NCBI RefSeq assembly: GCF_021295345.1
Contig: NZ_JAIMJB010000001.1
Span: forward strand, 186,001 to 250,000
Length of the DNA stretch: 64,000 nt
Origin: Motilimonas eburnea
Lineage (GTDB): Bacteria > Pseudomonadota > Gammaproteobacteria > Enterobacterales > CBDFNC01
Reading direction: 5' to 3'
Shown here: positions 25,635 through 34,940 of the stretch, piece by piece
Position numbering within the stretch: the first letter of the stretch is position 1
Layout: the number at the start of each line of letters is the position of its first letter
Notes under the pieces: generated by a model
Told to the model about the DNA's origin: nothing
Databases searched by the model: none
What the model saw: only the letters and a program-made list of their open reading frames with translations
Made by a program: the position numbers and the translations under genes

Positions 25635-26024
25635 TCACCTGCCGTATGTTTTTGTAGCAAGCGCAAGGATGTAATGATAACCCCACGCCCCCATATCATA
25701 TGCCTTAGGATAGACTTCTTGTTCTGAACTTGTTTTAAAGCCCTCACCCAAAATTTCTCCACCAGTTTCTTGAATCGTTTTTATATGTGCATAGCTTTGT
25801 TCTAAAATTCTAGAGCCAGCTACTAAATCAATTGTTGGTGGGGTATCACCAACCCAATCCAACAGAGCGGCGATAAACATACGAGAGTCTACTTTATCCA
25901 ATGTCGACAGTTTCCCGACCACCACGCCACAGCAATACTTGCCGTTCTCAAGTGGAACTGACCAAAATTGCCCTCGCTTTAAGTATGAGGTTGATTTGGG
26001 TTTGAAAGGGTAATTTTGTTTCAT
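25635..26024 (-). CDS. Imm26-like putative immunity protein
   Basis: A 129-aa cytoplasmic protein. The N-terminal 'YLKRGQFWSVPLENGKYCCGVVVGKL' fits the pattern of the Imm26 family ('lk.GdvFaiPL.dGkygfGqVl'), whose members sit in polymorphic-toxin and contact-inhibition loci. No toxin gene is nearby, so it would be an orphan immunity gene. The family call is by eye from one motif. Confidence 0.6.
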   Translation of the reverse strand: MKQNYPFKPKSTSYLKRGQFWSVPLENGKYCCGVVVGKLSTLDKVDSRMFIAALLDWVGDTPPTIDLVAGSRILEQSYAHIKTIQETGGEILGEGFKTSSEQEVYPKAYDMGAWGYHYILALATKTYGR

Positions 26025-26395
26025 GCTAATTTCAGCTAACCGTGTAATCTACATCTTTCCTAATAATCCTGCATACGACAGCCAAGGTCTATCCCGTAAA
26101 ATATTCAATTAATCAATACTTTAATTTCGCATCCTAGTCTAAACTTTACACCAAGGGAAAAACAAATTGAGTCTAAATATTACGACCCCCTCAATCAGGC
26201 TCCCTACAAACCGAGCGGATAATTTACGTGACTATACATCAATGAATCATATTTCAATGTGAACAAGCCGAGACTTTTGCATTTTACCTACCGCGCCTAT
26301 CGTTCTAGCTTGCCAGTTGAAAAGCCAATCTTAGGGATCAAAAAAGCCGACTCTGTGGTCGGCTCTCAATCATTTTAGCTAATCTAAATTTAAGC
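26025..26395. other. AT-rich intergenic region upstream of the Imm26-like gene
   Basis: 371 bp. The only recognisable element is the asnS terminator at its right end (26338-26366). No coding character on either strand. Confidence 0.5.
26338..26366 (-). terminator. Terminator of asnS
   Basis: AGCCGAC and GTCGGCT form a 7-bp stem with a six-base loop, followed on the minus strand by six T. Confidence 0.88.
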
Positions 26396-27796
26396 TTAGA
26401 AATCAGCCGTTTTAGGTGCACGTGGGAATGGGATCACGTCGCGTACATTGCCCATACCGGTTACGTAAGCTACCAAACGCTCAAAGCCTAAACCAAAGCC
26501 GGCATGTGGCACGGTGCCGTAGCGTCGTAGATCACGGTAGAAGCCGTACTCTTCTTTATCTAGACCCATTTCGTCCATACGCGCATCTAGCACTTCTAGG
26601 TTTTCTTCACGTTGGCTACCGCCAATGATTTCACCTATGCCCGGTGCCAGTACGTCCATGGCTGCCACGGTTTTACCGTCTTCATTTAGCTTCATGTAGA
26701 AGGCTTTAATGTCTTTCGGGTAGTTTTGCATGATCACTGGGCCGCCAATGTGCTCTTCGGCGATGTAACGCTCGTGCTCAGATTGTAAGTCTACGCCCCA
26801 TTCAACTGGGTATTCAAATTTCTTACCACAGTTTTGCAGAATGTCGATGGCCTCGGTGTAGTCCATGCGCACAAACTTAGAGCTGACCATTTTTTCTAGG
26901 CGGCTGATGGCGTCTTTATCAACGCGCTCGGCGAAGAACTTCATGTCGTCAGCACGCTCGGTTAATACGGCTTTAAATACGTATCTCAACATGTCTTCGG
27001 CCAGTTGTGCGGCATCGGCAAGGTCGGCGAACGCAATTTCTGGCTCGATCATCCAAAACTCAGCCAAGTGACGGCTGGTGTTTGAGTTTTCGGCGCGAAA
27101 CGTTGGGCCAAAGGTGTAAATTTTGCTTAGGGCACAGGCGTAGGTTTCACCATTTAGCTGACCAGATACGGTTAGGAAGGTTTCCTTGCCGAAAAAGTCT
27201 TCTTTATAATCGATGTTACCTTGGTCGTCTTTTGGTAAGTTCATCATGTCTAAGGTAGACACGCGAAACATTTCACCCGCCCCTTCGGTGTCGCTGCCGG
27301 TGATGATAGGGGTGCTTACCCAGTAGTAGCCACGCTCGTGGAAGAAGCGGTGGATAGCTTGAGATAAGCAGTTACGCACGCGCGCAACCGCGCCAATCAT
27401 GTTGGTGCGAGGGCGCAGGTGAGCGTGCTCGCGTAAATATTCAATGCTGTGGCGTTTGGCTGCCATAGGGTAAGTGTCAGGGTCTTCAACCCAACCCACA
27501 ACCACAACCTTGGTCGCTTGAATTTCAAATTGTTGACCTTTACCTTGGCTTTCTACCACTTCACCGGTTACTTCAACCGAGCAACCTGTGGTTAGGCGTT
27601 GTACTTCGTTTTCGTAATTGGTTAAATTGGCTGGCACCACGGCTTGGATCGGGTCGAAACATGAGCCGTCGTAAACGGCAAGAAATGAAATTCCGGCTTT
27701 TGAATCACGGCGCGTGCGGATCCAACCTTTTACAGTGACCTGACTTCCAATCGGAAACTGACCTTTAAATACTTCAACTACGGACGCTTGCGTCAT
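26396..27796 (-). CDS. asnS: Asparaginyl-tRNA synthetase
   Basis: Class IIb aminoacyl-tRNA synthetase that charges tRNA-Asn. The 466-aa length equals the Escherichia coli enzyme. An N-terminal OB-fold anticodon-binding domain (about 15-100, '[29 protein letters not shown]') precedes the catalytic core, which has motif 2 '[26 protein letters not shown]' and motif 3 '[27 protein letters not shown]'. It stands alone with its own terminator. Confidence 0.98.
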   Translation of the reverse strand: MTQASVVEVFKGQFPIGSQVTVKGWIRTRRDSKAGISFLAVYDGSCFDPIQAVVPANLTNYENEVQRLTTGCSVEVTGEVVESQGKGQQFEIQATKVVVVGWVEDPDTYPMAAKRHSIEYLREHAHLRPRTNMIGAVARVRNCLSQAIHRFFHERGYYWVSTPIITGSDTEGAGEMFRVSTLDMMNLPKDDQGNIDYKEDFFGKETFLTVSGQLNGETYACALSKIYTFGPTFRAENSNTSRHLAEFWMIEPEIAFADLADAAQLAEDMLRYVFKAVLTERADDMKFFAERVDKDAISRLEKMVSSKFVRMDYTEAIDILQNCGKKFEYPVEWGVDLQSEHERYIAEEHIGGPVIMQNYPKDIKAFYMKLNEDGKTVAAMDVLAPGIGEIIGGSQREENLEVLDARMDEMGLDKEEYGFYRDLRRYGTVPHAGFGLGFERLVAYVTGMGNVRDVIPFPRAPKTADF

Positions 27797-28055
27797 TTTT
27801 TTAGCACTCCAGCTTAACCAAGTAGTGAACTTTCATTTTGCTTTTTAGCTCCGCCGCCAAGCGGCTCTGTGCGAGCTAAAGCCTGTTCACCAAAATTACC
27901 AATTATTAAAGGGCTTAATCTTACCTTTGCTTAGTCAGGAAACAAGTAAAAATTCGTTTTTGTGTGGCGCTAAGCGCAGCGAGACACTTGGCTCACAGTA
28001 AATGGGTAGGATTTTCGCTAGATTAAGGCTTGTTAAGCCAGAAAAGGAGGTCGAA

Positions 28056-28415
28056 ATGAGGTTAGCACGCAAGGAGAGACGCAATGCGACCCCTTGGTTA
28101 AATGTATTACTGGGTTGGAGCTCGTTACTGGCTTGGAGCTTGTTTCTTATCGCTTTGATCTTGTTTCATTACGCTCGCCCTGAAATGGAAACAGGCTTAG
28201 TGCGCTATTTCAATTTGCCGTTTCGTGATCACTGGGTCATCGAGCTAAAAACCGTGTTTCTCTATACCCTATGGGCTTGCTGCGCCATCAGCACTATCAA
28301 TTTTTTAGTCAATTTGCTTTATAAACGGCGCAGCACAGATCATATTTGGTTTAACCCTGTGCTGCTTATAGTGATTAGCTTGGTATTTATTATTTTTCTT
28401 TATGACTATGGTTAA
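28056..28415 (+). CDS. Predicted inner-membrane protein of unknown function
   Basis: A 119-aa protein with three likely membrane segments (about 17-38, 68-91 and 102-117) and a basic N-terminus. I do not recognise the family. The frame is open from 28002, but the ATG at 28056 is preceded by AAAGGAGGT at ideal spacing and is the clear start. It converges on bioA with ten bases between stops. Confidence 0.75.
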   Translation: MRLARKERRNATPWLNVLLGWSSLLAWSLFLIALILFHYARPEMETGLVRYFNLPFRDHWVIELKTVFLYTLWACCAISTINFLVNLLYKRRSTDHIWFNPVLLIVISLVFIIFLYDYG

Positions 28416-28425
28416 TTTGTATTAG

Positions 28426-29700
28426 TTAAGCCAATCTCTGCAGTGCTTGCTCGATGGCCGAAGTCAACTGACTGAGTTGAGCCCGCGTGATCACAAACGG
28501 CGGCATAATATAGATAAGCTTGCCAAACGGGCGGATCCACACGCCTAGTTCAACAAAAATGGCTTGCAAGGTAGCCACGTCATAAGCTTGCGTGGTCTCA
28601 ACCACACCTATGGCGCCCAGCACTCGCACATCGGCCACATTTGAGTGCGTTTTTAAGGGCATTAATTCAGCCATTAGCTGCTGCTCAATGCGCGTCACAT
28701 TGGCTTGCCAAGGGCTTTCTAATAACAGGGTTAGGCTGGCTTGTGCCACGGCGCAGGCTAAAGGATTAGCCATAAAGGTTGGCCCGTGCATAAAGACACC
28801 CGCCTTGCCGCTGCACACGGTATCGGCCACTTTTTTCGTGGTTAAAGTTGCCGCTAGGCTTAAATAGCCGCCGGTTAAGGCTTTACCTAAGCACAAGATA
28901 TCGGGCTCGATGCCAGCGTGCTCACAGGCAAACAGTTTGCCTGTGCGACCAAAGCCAGTGGCGATTTCATCGGCAATCAGCAAAATGCCGTATTGGTCGG
29001 CTAGCTGGCGCAGTCCTTTTAAATAGTTGGGATGATAAATACGCATGCCGCCCGCGCCTTGCACGATTGGCTCGATAATAATGGCGGCGATATCTTGATG
29101 GCGTTCGGCCAGAAGCGCCTTGATTTCATCCATTTCATTTTCTTGCCAAGCTTCGTCAAAACGGGTTTGCGGTGCGCTAACAAAATAATGCTGTGGCAAA
29201 AAGTCTTGATACATCTCGTGCATTGAGTTTTGTGGGTCGGTCACGCCCATGGCGCCAAAGGTGTCGCCATGATAACCGTTGCGTACGGTTAAAAATTTAG
29301 CCCTAGGCTGGTTTAAGCTGTGCCAATATTGCAGCGCCATTTTCAGCGCGACTTCTACCGCCACACTGCCGGAATCACTGATGAACACCTTTTCTAAGCT
29401 GGCAGAGGTCATCGCTACCAAGGTTTGGCATAGTTCCACCGCGCTTTGGTGGGTAATGCCACCAAACATCACATGGGCCATTTTATTGAGCTGGTTTTGC
29501 GCGGCTTGGTTAAGCTCAGGCACGTTGTACCCATGAATACAGGCCCACCAAGACGACATGCCATCAATTAATTGCTGGCCGTTTTCTAGCTCAAGACGCA
29601 CACCGTGGGCGCGCACCACAGGATAACAGGGCAGGGGATGGATGCTGGAAGTGTAGGGATGCCAAATATGCTGCTGGTCAAACTCGGTATTAATGCTCAT
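28426..29700 (-). CDS. bioA: Adenosylmethionine-8-amino-7-oxononanoate aminotransferase BioA
   Basis: PLP enzyme of biotin synthesis that converts 7-keto-8-aminopelargonate to 7,8-diaminopelargonate using S-adenosylmethionine as amino donor. At 424 aa it has the usual length. Seen: 'HPYTS' near the start, 'GMSSWWACIHGY', 'NGYHGDTFGAMGV', 'LLIADEIATGFGRTG' and the PLP-binding Lys in 'ILCLGKALTGGYLSLAAT'. Divergent from bioB across a short control region, the standard bio layout. Confidence 0.97.
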   Translation of the reverse strand: MSINTEFDQQHIWHPYTSSIHPLPCYPVVRAHGVRLELENGQQLIDGMSSWWACIHGYNVPELNQAAQNQLNKMAHVMFGGITHQSAVELCQTLVAMTSASLEKVFISDSGSVAVEVALKMALQYWHSLNQPRAKFLTVRNGYHGDTFGAMGVTDPQNSMHEMYQDFLPQHYFVSAPQTRFDEAWQENEMDEIKALLAERHQDIAAIIIEPIVQGAGGMRIYHPNYLKGLRQLADQYGILLIADEIATGFGRTGKLFACEHAGIEPDILCLGKALTGGYLSLAATLTTKKVADTVCSGKAGVFMHGPTFMANPLACAVAQASLTLLLESPWQANVTRIEQQLMAELMPLKTHSNVADVRVLGAIGVVETTQAYDVATLQAIFVELGVWIRPFGKLIYIMPPFVITRAQLSQLTSAIEQALQRLA

Positions 29701-29711
29701 AAAATAACCAT

Positions 29712-29744
29712 TAGTTAACTTTGGTGCGTTGAAAAAGTTGACAG
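29712..29744. promoter_or_regulatory. Candidate BirA operator in the bioA-bioB control region
   Basis: The half sites TAGTTAACT (29712-29720) and AGTTGACAG (29736-29744) each match six of nine positions of the BirA arms TTGTAAACC and GGTTTACAA, at a 15-bp separation that is normal for BirA. The right arm overlaps the -35 hexamer of the bioB promoter. Confidence 0.55.
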
Positions 29745-29765
29745 TCTAGCGTTCATCCATACACT
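29738..29765 (+). promoter_or_regulatory. Candidate bioB promoter
   Basis: TTGACA at 29738-29743 and TACACT at 29760-29765, separated by 16 bp, ending 46 bp before the preferred bioB start. Confidence 0.6.
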
Positions 29766-29811
29766 AGCCAAATTATTTTAATAAACCTATTCAATGATGA
29801 GCGGGGCGAGC

Positions 29812-30858
29812 ATGACAGTAGCAGTCAGACACGATTGGACAGTGGCAGAAGTAAACGCACTATTTGCATTACCTTTTATGGACTTGGTGTTTCAAGCACA
29901 AACCGTACACAGAGCGAACTTCGATCCCAATCAAGTACAGGTCAGTACCTTATTATCGATTAAAACCGGTGCTTGTCCGGAAGACTGTAAATATTGTCCG
30001 CAAAGTGCGCGCTACGATACCGGTCTTGAAAAAGAGCGCCTGTTAGAAGTTGAAAAGGTGTTAGAAGAAGCGAAAAAAGCCAAGGCGGCTGGCTCGACCC
30101 GTTTTTGTATGGGCGCGGCGTGGAAAAACCCAAAAGATCGCGACCTGCCTTATATCGAAGAAATGGTCAAAGGGGTGAAAGCCCTAGGTTTAGAGTCTTG
30201 TATGACGCTGGGCATGTTAGATCAATCTCAAGCCGAGCGCCTTGCTAAGGCGGGTTTAGATTACTATAACCACAACCTAGATACCTCACCAGAATATTAC
30301 GATCAGATCATCACTACCCGTACTTATCAAGATCGCCTCGATACCTTAGATCATGTGCGCAACTCAGGCATGAAGGTGTGCAGTGGCGGTATCGTAGGGT
30401 TAGGTGAATCGGCCAATGACCGCTCTGGCTTATTGGTGCAACTGGCTAATATGCCTAAGCACCCTGAAAGTGTGCCAATTAACAAGCTAGTGAAAGTAAA
30501 AGGCACCCCGCTGGAAAACGTGGATGACTTGGACGAGTTTGAATTTATTCGCACCATCGCCGTTGCCCGTATTATGATGCCGCAATCTCATGTGCGTTTA
30601 TCGGCGGGGCGCGAAAAAATGAATGAACAAACTCAAGCCCTGTGTTTTATGGCGGGGGCGAACTCGATTTTCTACGGCTGTAAGCTGCTGACCACGCCAA
30701 ACCCTGAAGAAAATAGCGATATGCAGCTATTTAAAAAGCTAGGCATTAACCGCGAAGAGCGCCATCAGGATCCAACCGAGCTGGAAGTGGATTTACCCCT
30801 TGGGCCCATTACCGAAGACACCGACCTGTTTTACGATGCCACCGCGAGAATGAGCTAA
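29812..30858 (+). CDS. bioB: Biotin synthase BioB
   Basis: Radical-SAM enzyme that inserts sulfur into dethiobiotin, the last step of biotin synthesis. The radical-SAM cluster motif is '[10 protein letters not shown]' (CxxxCxxC). Further family stretches are '[14 protein letters not shown]', '[12 protein letters not shown]', '[13 protein letters not shown]' and '[32 protein letters not shown]'. The frame also has ATGs at 29794 and 29797. The one at 29812 is preferred because a G-rich stretch (GGGGCGAG) sits before it, giving 348 aa. It is the first gene of bioBFCD. Confidence 0.97.
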   Translation: MTVAVRHDWTVAEVNALFALPFMDLVFQAQTVHRANFDPNQVQVSTLLSIKTGACPEDCKYCPQSARYDTGLEKERLLEVEKVLEEAKKAKAAGSTRFCMGAAWKNPKDRDLPYIEEMVKGVKALGLESCMTLGMLDQSQAERLAKAGLDYYNHNLDTSPEYYDQIITTRTYQDRLDTLDHVRNSGMKVCSGGIVGLGESANDRSGLLVQLANMPKHPESVPINKLVKVKGTPLENVDDLDEFEFIRTIAVARIMMPQSHVRLSAGREKMNEQTQALCFMAGANSIFYGCKLLTTPNPEENSDMQLFKKLGINREERHQDPTELEVDLPLGPITEDTDLFYDATARMS

Positions 30859-30868
30859 GCGAACAAGT

Positions 30869-32023
30869 ATGGCTTTTGAGTTTATTGCGGATGCGTTAGC
30901 CGAGCGCAAACAAGCCCATTTATATCGCCAGCTGACGCCCATTGATGGCGCGCAGCAGCGCGAAATTACGGTGGGCGGTCAACGCTATTTAAATTTTTCC
31001 AGCAACGATTATTTAGCCTTAGCCAATGAGCCCTTGCTGGTCAAAGCGTGGCAGCAAGGCTTAGAACAATACGGCTGTGGCAGCGGCGCCAGTGCGCTGG
31101 TAACGGGGTACAGCAAGGCGCACCAGCAGCTAGAAGAAAAGCTGAAAGCTTGGCTGAGTGTGGATGCGGTGGCGCTGTTTAACTCAGGTTACAGTGCTAA
31201 TCAGGCGGTGCTGAAACTGCTGTTAAGTAAAGATGATTTACTGCTGCAAGATAGGCTAAACCACGCCTCACTAATGGAAGCGGGCAGCTTGCTACCTTGT
31301 AAAATGCTGCGTTTTCGTCATAACGATTGCGAGCATCTGGCCAGCTTGTTAGCCAAACCGGCTACCAATAAGCTGATCGTGTCGGAAGGCGTTTTCAGCA
31401 TGGACGGTGACGGTGCGCCCATTGCTAAGCTGCTGCAATTGCGTGACCAACACAATGCGTGGCTGATGATAGATGATGCTCACGGCTTAGGTGTGCTGGG
31501 CCGTGCTGGCACAGGCACGGTATGTGCAACGGGCTTACATAATCATGATATAGATATTTACATGGCCACCTTTGGTAAAGCCCTTGGCGTGGGCGGCGCG
31601 ATGGTGGCGGGCTCGGTGGAGTTTATCGAGTATGTAACAAACTTTTCTAAGCCTTATATTTACACCACGGCCATGCCGCCAGCACAAGCGGTGGCAGTAG
31701 GCGCAGCTATCGATATCGTAATGAAACAGCCTTGGCGCTTGCAGCAGCTGCAAGACAATATTCATTATTTTAGGCGCATGGCGAATCAGTTAGGTCTGCC
31801 TTTAATGGCGTCGCAAAGTGCCATTCAGCCTGTTTTAATCGGTGACAGTGAGCGGGCTCTTCAGGTGTCTAAGGCATTGCGAGAGCTTGGCTTTTATTGC
31901 GCGGCTATTCGCCCACCGACGGTGGCCAAAGGCAGTGCCAGATTAAGAATCACCCTGACGGCTAAGCATCAGATCAAAGATATTGATGCCTTACTTAATG
32001 CCTTACATCAGGTGTTAGCGTGA
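30869..32023 (+). CDS. bioF: 8-amino-7-oxononanoate synthase BioF
   Basis: PLP enzyme joining pimeloyl-ACP/CoA and alanine to make 7-keto-8-aminopelargonate. The 384-aa product shows 'GQRYLNFSSNDYLALA', 'GCGSGASALVTGYSKAHQQLE', 'WLMIDDAHGLGVLG' and the PLP-binding Lys in 'DIYMATFGKALGVGGA'. It begins ten bases after bioB. Confidence 0.97.
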   Translation: MAFEFIADALAERKQAHLYRQLTPIDGAQQREITVGGQRYLNFSSNDYLALANEPLLVKAWQQGLEQYGCGSGASALVTGYSKAHQQLEEKLKAWLSVDAVALFNSGYSANQAVLKLLLSKDDLLLQDRLNHASLMEAGSLLPCKMLRFRHNDCEHLASLLAKPATNKLIVSEGVFSMDGDGAPIAKLLQLRDQHNAWLMIDDAHGLGVLGRAGTGTVCATGLHNHDIDIYMATFGKALGVGGAMVAGSVEFIEYVTNFSKPYIYTTAMPPAQAVAVGAAIDIVMKQPWRLQQLQDNIHYFRRMANQLGLPLMASQSAIQPVLIGDSERALQVSKALRELGFYCAAIRPPTVAKGSARLRITLTAKHQIKDIDALLNALHQVLA

Positions 32024-32042
32024 TATCAGGTATTAGTGGCTC

Positions 32043-32861
32043 ATGAGTTATTCTCCAAAAAGCTCAATTGCGCAGGCGTTTTCTAAGGCGGCCGCCTCTT
32101 ATGACAGCGCCGCGCAGTTTCAGCGCGATACCGGCCATAAGCTACTGGATCCCGTATTAAGCCGAGCTAACGTGGAGCCATTGGCTAGCCAGCGTTGGCT
32201 CGATTTAGGCTCAGGCACTGGTTATTTTACTGAGTTACTCGCAGCTAGCGGTGCTCACGTGGTGGGGTTAGATTTAGCCTTGGGCATGCTCAGTCATGCT
32301 AAAGCGCAGCGCAGCAGTCAAGGTAGTAAACAGCTTAGTCACCCGTTAACTTGGGTAAATGGTGATGCCGAATCCTTACCACTGCAAGACAATGCTTTTG
32401 ATTTGGTTTTTTCTACCTTGGCGCTGCAATGGTGTGATGATCTCGGGCGTGCACTGCAAGAAGCCCATCGCGTACTTAAACCCCAAGGTGAAATGTATTT
32501 CACCACCTTAGTGGCTGGCTCGTTAACCGAGTTAACTCAAGCTTGGCAGCAAGTAGATGATAAGCACCATGTTAATGCTTTTTTATCTCAGGCTGAGATA
32601 GCAGCCGCGGTGTGCCAAGCCGATTTTTCCCATGTCGAGCTACAAGTCTTACCCGAGGTGGTGAGCTATCCCAATGCGCTGGCTTTGTTAAGGGACTTAA
32701 AGGGCATCGGCGCCAACCATGTCCCTACCAGAGCACACGCTGCTGGCTTAGGAGGGCGAGGTGCCCTTGCTGCCATGTGTCAAGCTTACGAGTCATTTCG
32801 TAACGACCACGGCATGCTGCCTGCCACCTATCAAGTTTGCTACGCCAAACTTATCAAGTAG
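32043..32861 (+). CDS. bioC: Malonyl-[acyl-carrier protein] O-methyltransferase BioC
   Basis: SAM-dependent methyltransferase that masks malonyl-ACP so that fatty-acid enzymes can build the pimeloyl chain. The 272-aa product starts with the typical 'IAQAFSKAAASYDSAAQFQ'. SAM-binding motif I is 'WLDLGSGTGYFTELLA', and 'FDLVFSTLALQWCDDLGRALQEAHRVLKPQG' is present. It follows bioF by 19 bp. Confidence 0.95.
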   Translation: MSYSPKSSIAQAFSKAAASYDSAAQFQRDTGHKLLDPVLSRANVEPLASQRWLDLGSGTGYFTELLAASGAHVVGLDLALGMLSHAKAQRSSQGSKQLSHPLTWVNGDAESLPLQDNAFDLVFSTLALQWCDDLGRALQEAHRVLKPQGEMYFTTLVAGSLTELTQAWQQVDDKHHVNAFLSQAEIAAAVCQADFSHVELQVLPEVVSYPNALALLRDLKGIGANHVPTRAHAAGLGGRGALAAMCQAYESFRNDHGMLPATYQVCYAKLIK

Positions 32862-32973
32862 TAAAAAAGACTAGAATCGAAATCAGTTTCATTATTTACT
32901 ACGGATCCAGCTTAATATGAGTAGCGTATTAAGTGTTGCTTTCCTTTGCCTTATTTAATTGGAGAACGGATTA

Positions 32974-33690
32974 ATGACCCAAGCCTTTTTTGTTACCGGA
33001 ACAGATACGGAAGTCGGTAAAACCTTTGTTTCTTGCGCCTTGATGCAGGCATTACGTCAAGCGGGTCAAACCGTGATCGGTTACAAGCCTATTGCGGCCG
33101 GGGCTGAGCTTAGCCATCACGGCTTATTAAATGATGATGCCTTATTGCTGCAACAAAATGGCTCGTTACCATTACCTTATGAAGCGGTCAACCCAATCGT
33201 GTTTGCACCGCCCATCGCACCGCATATTGCCGCCGCGCAAGCGCAGCAAACCATTAATATGCAGGTAGTGGAGCAGGGCTATCAAAACTTACTTGAGCAG
33301 GGGGCAGATACCTTGCTGGTGGAAGGCGCGGGCGGTTGGCATTTGCCTTTAGGTAATGGCCAAAATTTGTCTGACTGGGTAGCGCAGGCGCAATTACCTG
33401 TGATCATGGTGGTGGGCATGAAATTGGGCTGTTTAAATCATGCCTTACTGACGGCCGAAAGTATCACACGTGCCGGCCTTAAATTGGTGAGCTGGGTGGC
33501 GAACAGTCCCGGCGTTGAGCAAGGGTTTTTAGCAGAGAATATCGCCCATCTAGAGCAAGTCATCGACGCCCCTTTACTGGGCAAAATTCCCGCGATGAAT
33601 GGTGCTCAAAGTGAGTTTAGTGATGTGATGGCCGCAGCCAAACAAGCGGCGGATAATTTGAATATCGCGCCGCTACAGGCGATAAAATAG
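32974..33690 (+). CDS. bioD: Dethiobiotin synthetase BioD
   Basis: ATP-dependent carboxylase that closes the ureido ring of dethiobiotin. The 238-aa product has the P-loop 'VTGTDTEVGKTFVSC', the 'GYKPIAAG' stretch and 'LLVEGAGGWHLPLG'. The frame reaches a TTG at 32959, but the ATG at 32974 has GGAGAAC upstream and is the normal start. A 112-bp gap separates it from bioC, larger than the other gaps in the cluster, so a second promoter is possible. Confidence 0.96.
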   Translation: MTQAFFVTGTDTEVGKTFVSCALMQALRQAGQTVIGYKPIAAGAELSHHGLLNDDALLLQQNGSLPLPYEAVNPIVFAPPIAPHIAAAQAQQTINMQVVEQGYQNLLEQGADTLLVEGAGGWHLPLGNGQNLSDWVAQAQLPVIMVVGMKLGCLNHALLTAESITRAGLKLVSWVANSPGVEQGFLAENIAHLEQVIDAPLLGKIPAMNGAQSEFSDVMAAAKQAADNLNIAPLQAIK

Positions 33691-33773
33691 GCTACGTTTG
33701 GCGAATATTTCCACTACAATCTGGATGTTTATTCCATGTAGCCGCCGTGTGATCAAGCTGTAACATTTTTTGC

Positions 33774-33788
33774 GTAAAATTATGTAAA
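33774..33788 (+). promoter_or_regulatory. CpxR box upstream of htpX
   Basis: GTAAA (33774-33778), five bases, GTAAA (33784-33788): an exact match to the CpxR consensus GTAAA-N5-GTAAA. It ends six bases before the -35 hexamer of the htpX promoter. In Escherichia coli htpX is a known member of the Cpx envelope-stress regulon. Confidence 0.85.
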
Positions 33789-33794
33789 GAACAC

Positions 33795-33822
33795 TTGATC
33801 TTTTGGTTGCTAGACATATTAT
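33795..33822 (+). promoter_or_regulatory. htpX promoter
   Basis: TTGATC (33795-33800) and TATTAT (33817-33822) with a 16-bp spacer. Transcription would begin about 43 bp before the htpX start codon. Confidence 0.65.
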
Positions 33823-33871
33823 GTCGTTGTTTCCATCCATTAATTATAAAGCCAGTTGGCAGAGGACAAAC

Positions 33872-34738
33872 ATGAAACGAATTGCACTTTTAATACTGAC
33901 TAACTTAGCCGTGATGCTAGTGTTGGGTATCGTGTTACAAATTGTCTTTGCTGTAACAGGGATCAACAGCAGAGGAATCGGTGGCATACTCACATTTGCC
34001 TTAGTGTTTGGTTTTGGTGGTGCATTTATTTCACTGGCCATGTCAAAAATGATCGCGAAGCGCTCCACGGGGGCGGTGGTGATCACCGAGCCGCGCAATG
34101 CCGATGAACATTGGTTACTTGAGCGTGTTGGTGAGCAAGCGCAAAAAGCCGGCATTGCCATGCCAGAGGTAGCGGTATACAACAGCCCAGACATGAACGC
34201 GTTTGCCACCGGTATGACCAAAAACTCATCCCTAGTGGCGGTGAGCACGGGTTTGATGCAAGGCATGACGCGTGATGAAGTTGAAGCTGTGTTGGCTCAC
34301 GAGGTTAGCCACATTGCTAACGGTGATATGGTGACTTTGACGCTAGTTCAAGGCGTAATGAATACCTTTGTGCACTTCTTTGTGTCTATTGTCTCTAACG
34401 TGATCCAAAACGTATTAGGCGGCGATGAAGAAGGTGAAGGTGGTTTAGGCTTTATCGCTTCTTTTGCTATCAGTATGGTGTTATACGCGGTATTTGGCGC
34501 AGCGGCTTCAGTTGTGGTGGCTTGGTTTAGTCGTAAGCGTGAATTTGCTGCTGATGCGGGCGCGGCCCAGTTAGTTGACAAGCAAAAAATGATCAATGCC
34601 CTTGAGCGTTTACGTACCGGTAACCAACATGAAATGGAAGGCCAATTTGCAGCCTTTGGTATCAATGGTGGCTTTAGCTCATTATTCTCTACTCACCCAC
34701 CGTTAGAAGATCGCATTCAAGCGCTTAAAAATCAGTAA
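33872..34738 (+). CDS. htpX: Membrane zinc metalloprotease HtpX
   Basis: Inner-membrane M48 protease that degrades misfolded membrane proteins together with FtsH. The 288-aa product has two N-terminal membrane segments (about 4-24 and 34-54), the zinc motif '[10 protein letters not shown]' (HExxH), two further hydrophobic segments, the third-ligand region '[15 protein letters not shown]', and '[10 protein letters not shown]' at the end. The frame is open from 33803, but the ATG at 33872 has AGAGGA upstream and matches the family start. The CpxR box upstream suggests induction by envelope stress. Confidence 0.96.
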   Translation: MKRIALLILTNLAVMLVLGIVLQIVFAVTGINSRGIGGILTFALVFGFGGAFISLAMSKMIAKRSTGAVVITEPRNADEHWLLERVGEQAQKAGIAMPEVAVYNSPDMNAFATGMTKNSSLVAVSTGLMQGMTRDEVEAVLAHEVSHIANGDMVTLTLVQGVMNTFVHFFVSIVSNVIQNVLGGDEEGEGGLGFIASFAISMVLYAVFGAAASVVVAWFSRKREFAADAGAAQLVDKQKMINALERLRTGNQHEMEGQFAAFGINGGFSSLFSTHPPLEDRIQALKNQ

Positions 34739-34756
34739 TCCTACTTGAGTTAATAG

Positions 34757-34779
34757 GGCTGCTTCGGCAGCCTTTTTTT
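34757..34779 (+). terminator. Terminator of htpX
   Basis: GGCTGC, a TTCG loop, GCAGCC and seven T: a compact stem with a stable UUCG tetraloop, 18 bp after the htpX stop. Confidence 0.93.
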
Positions 34780-34940
34780 GTCTTCCCCCTCCCATCGTGA
34801 TCTGGAAATGAATCTAAGTTAATGGTTTTGTTAGGTAAGATTAGCAAAAACCGCTTGAAGAGGACCTAGATTCTATTAATTACCTTACTAATCTGGCAAA
34901 CTATGTAAAAAAAAGATATTTCAGCAAGGATGCGCTGTCG

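Noticed and set aside
20065-26395. Integron cassette array
   Set aside because: Genes face both directions, intergenic gaps show no recurrent attC-like site, and no integrase is present.
33795-33822. Heat-shock (sigma-32) promoter for htpX
   Set aside because: CTTGATC with a CATAT element at suitable spacing is a poor match. The same bases form a better sigma-70 promoter next to the CpxR box.
33803-33871. N-terminal extension of HtpX
   Set aside because: The open frame upstream of 33872 covers the promoter and leader, and a ribosome site precedes the ATG that matches the family start.
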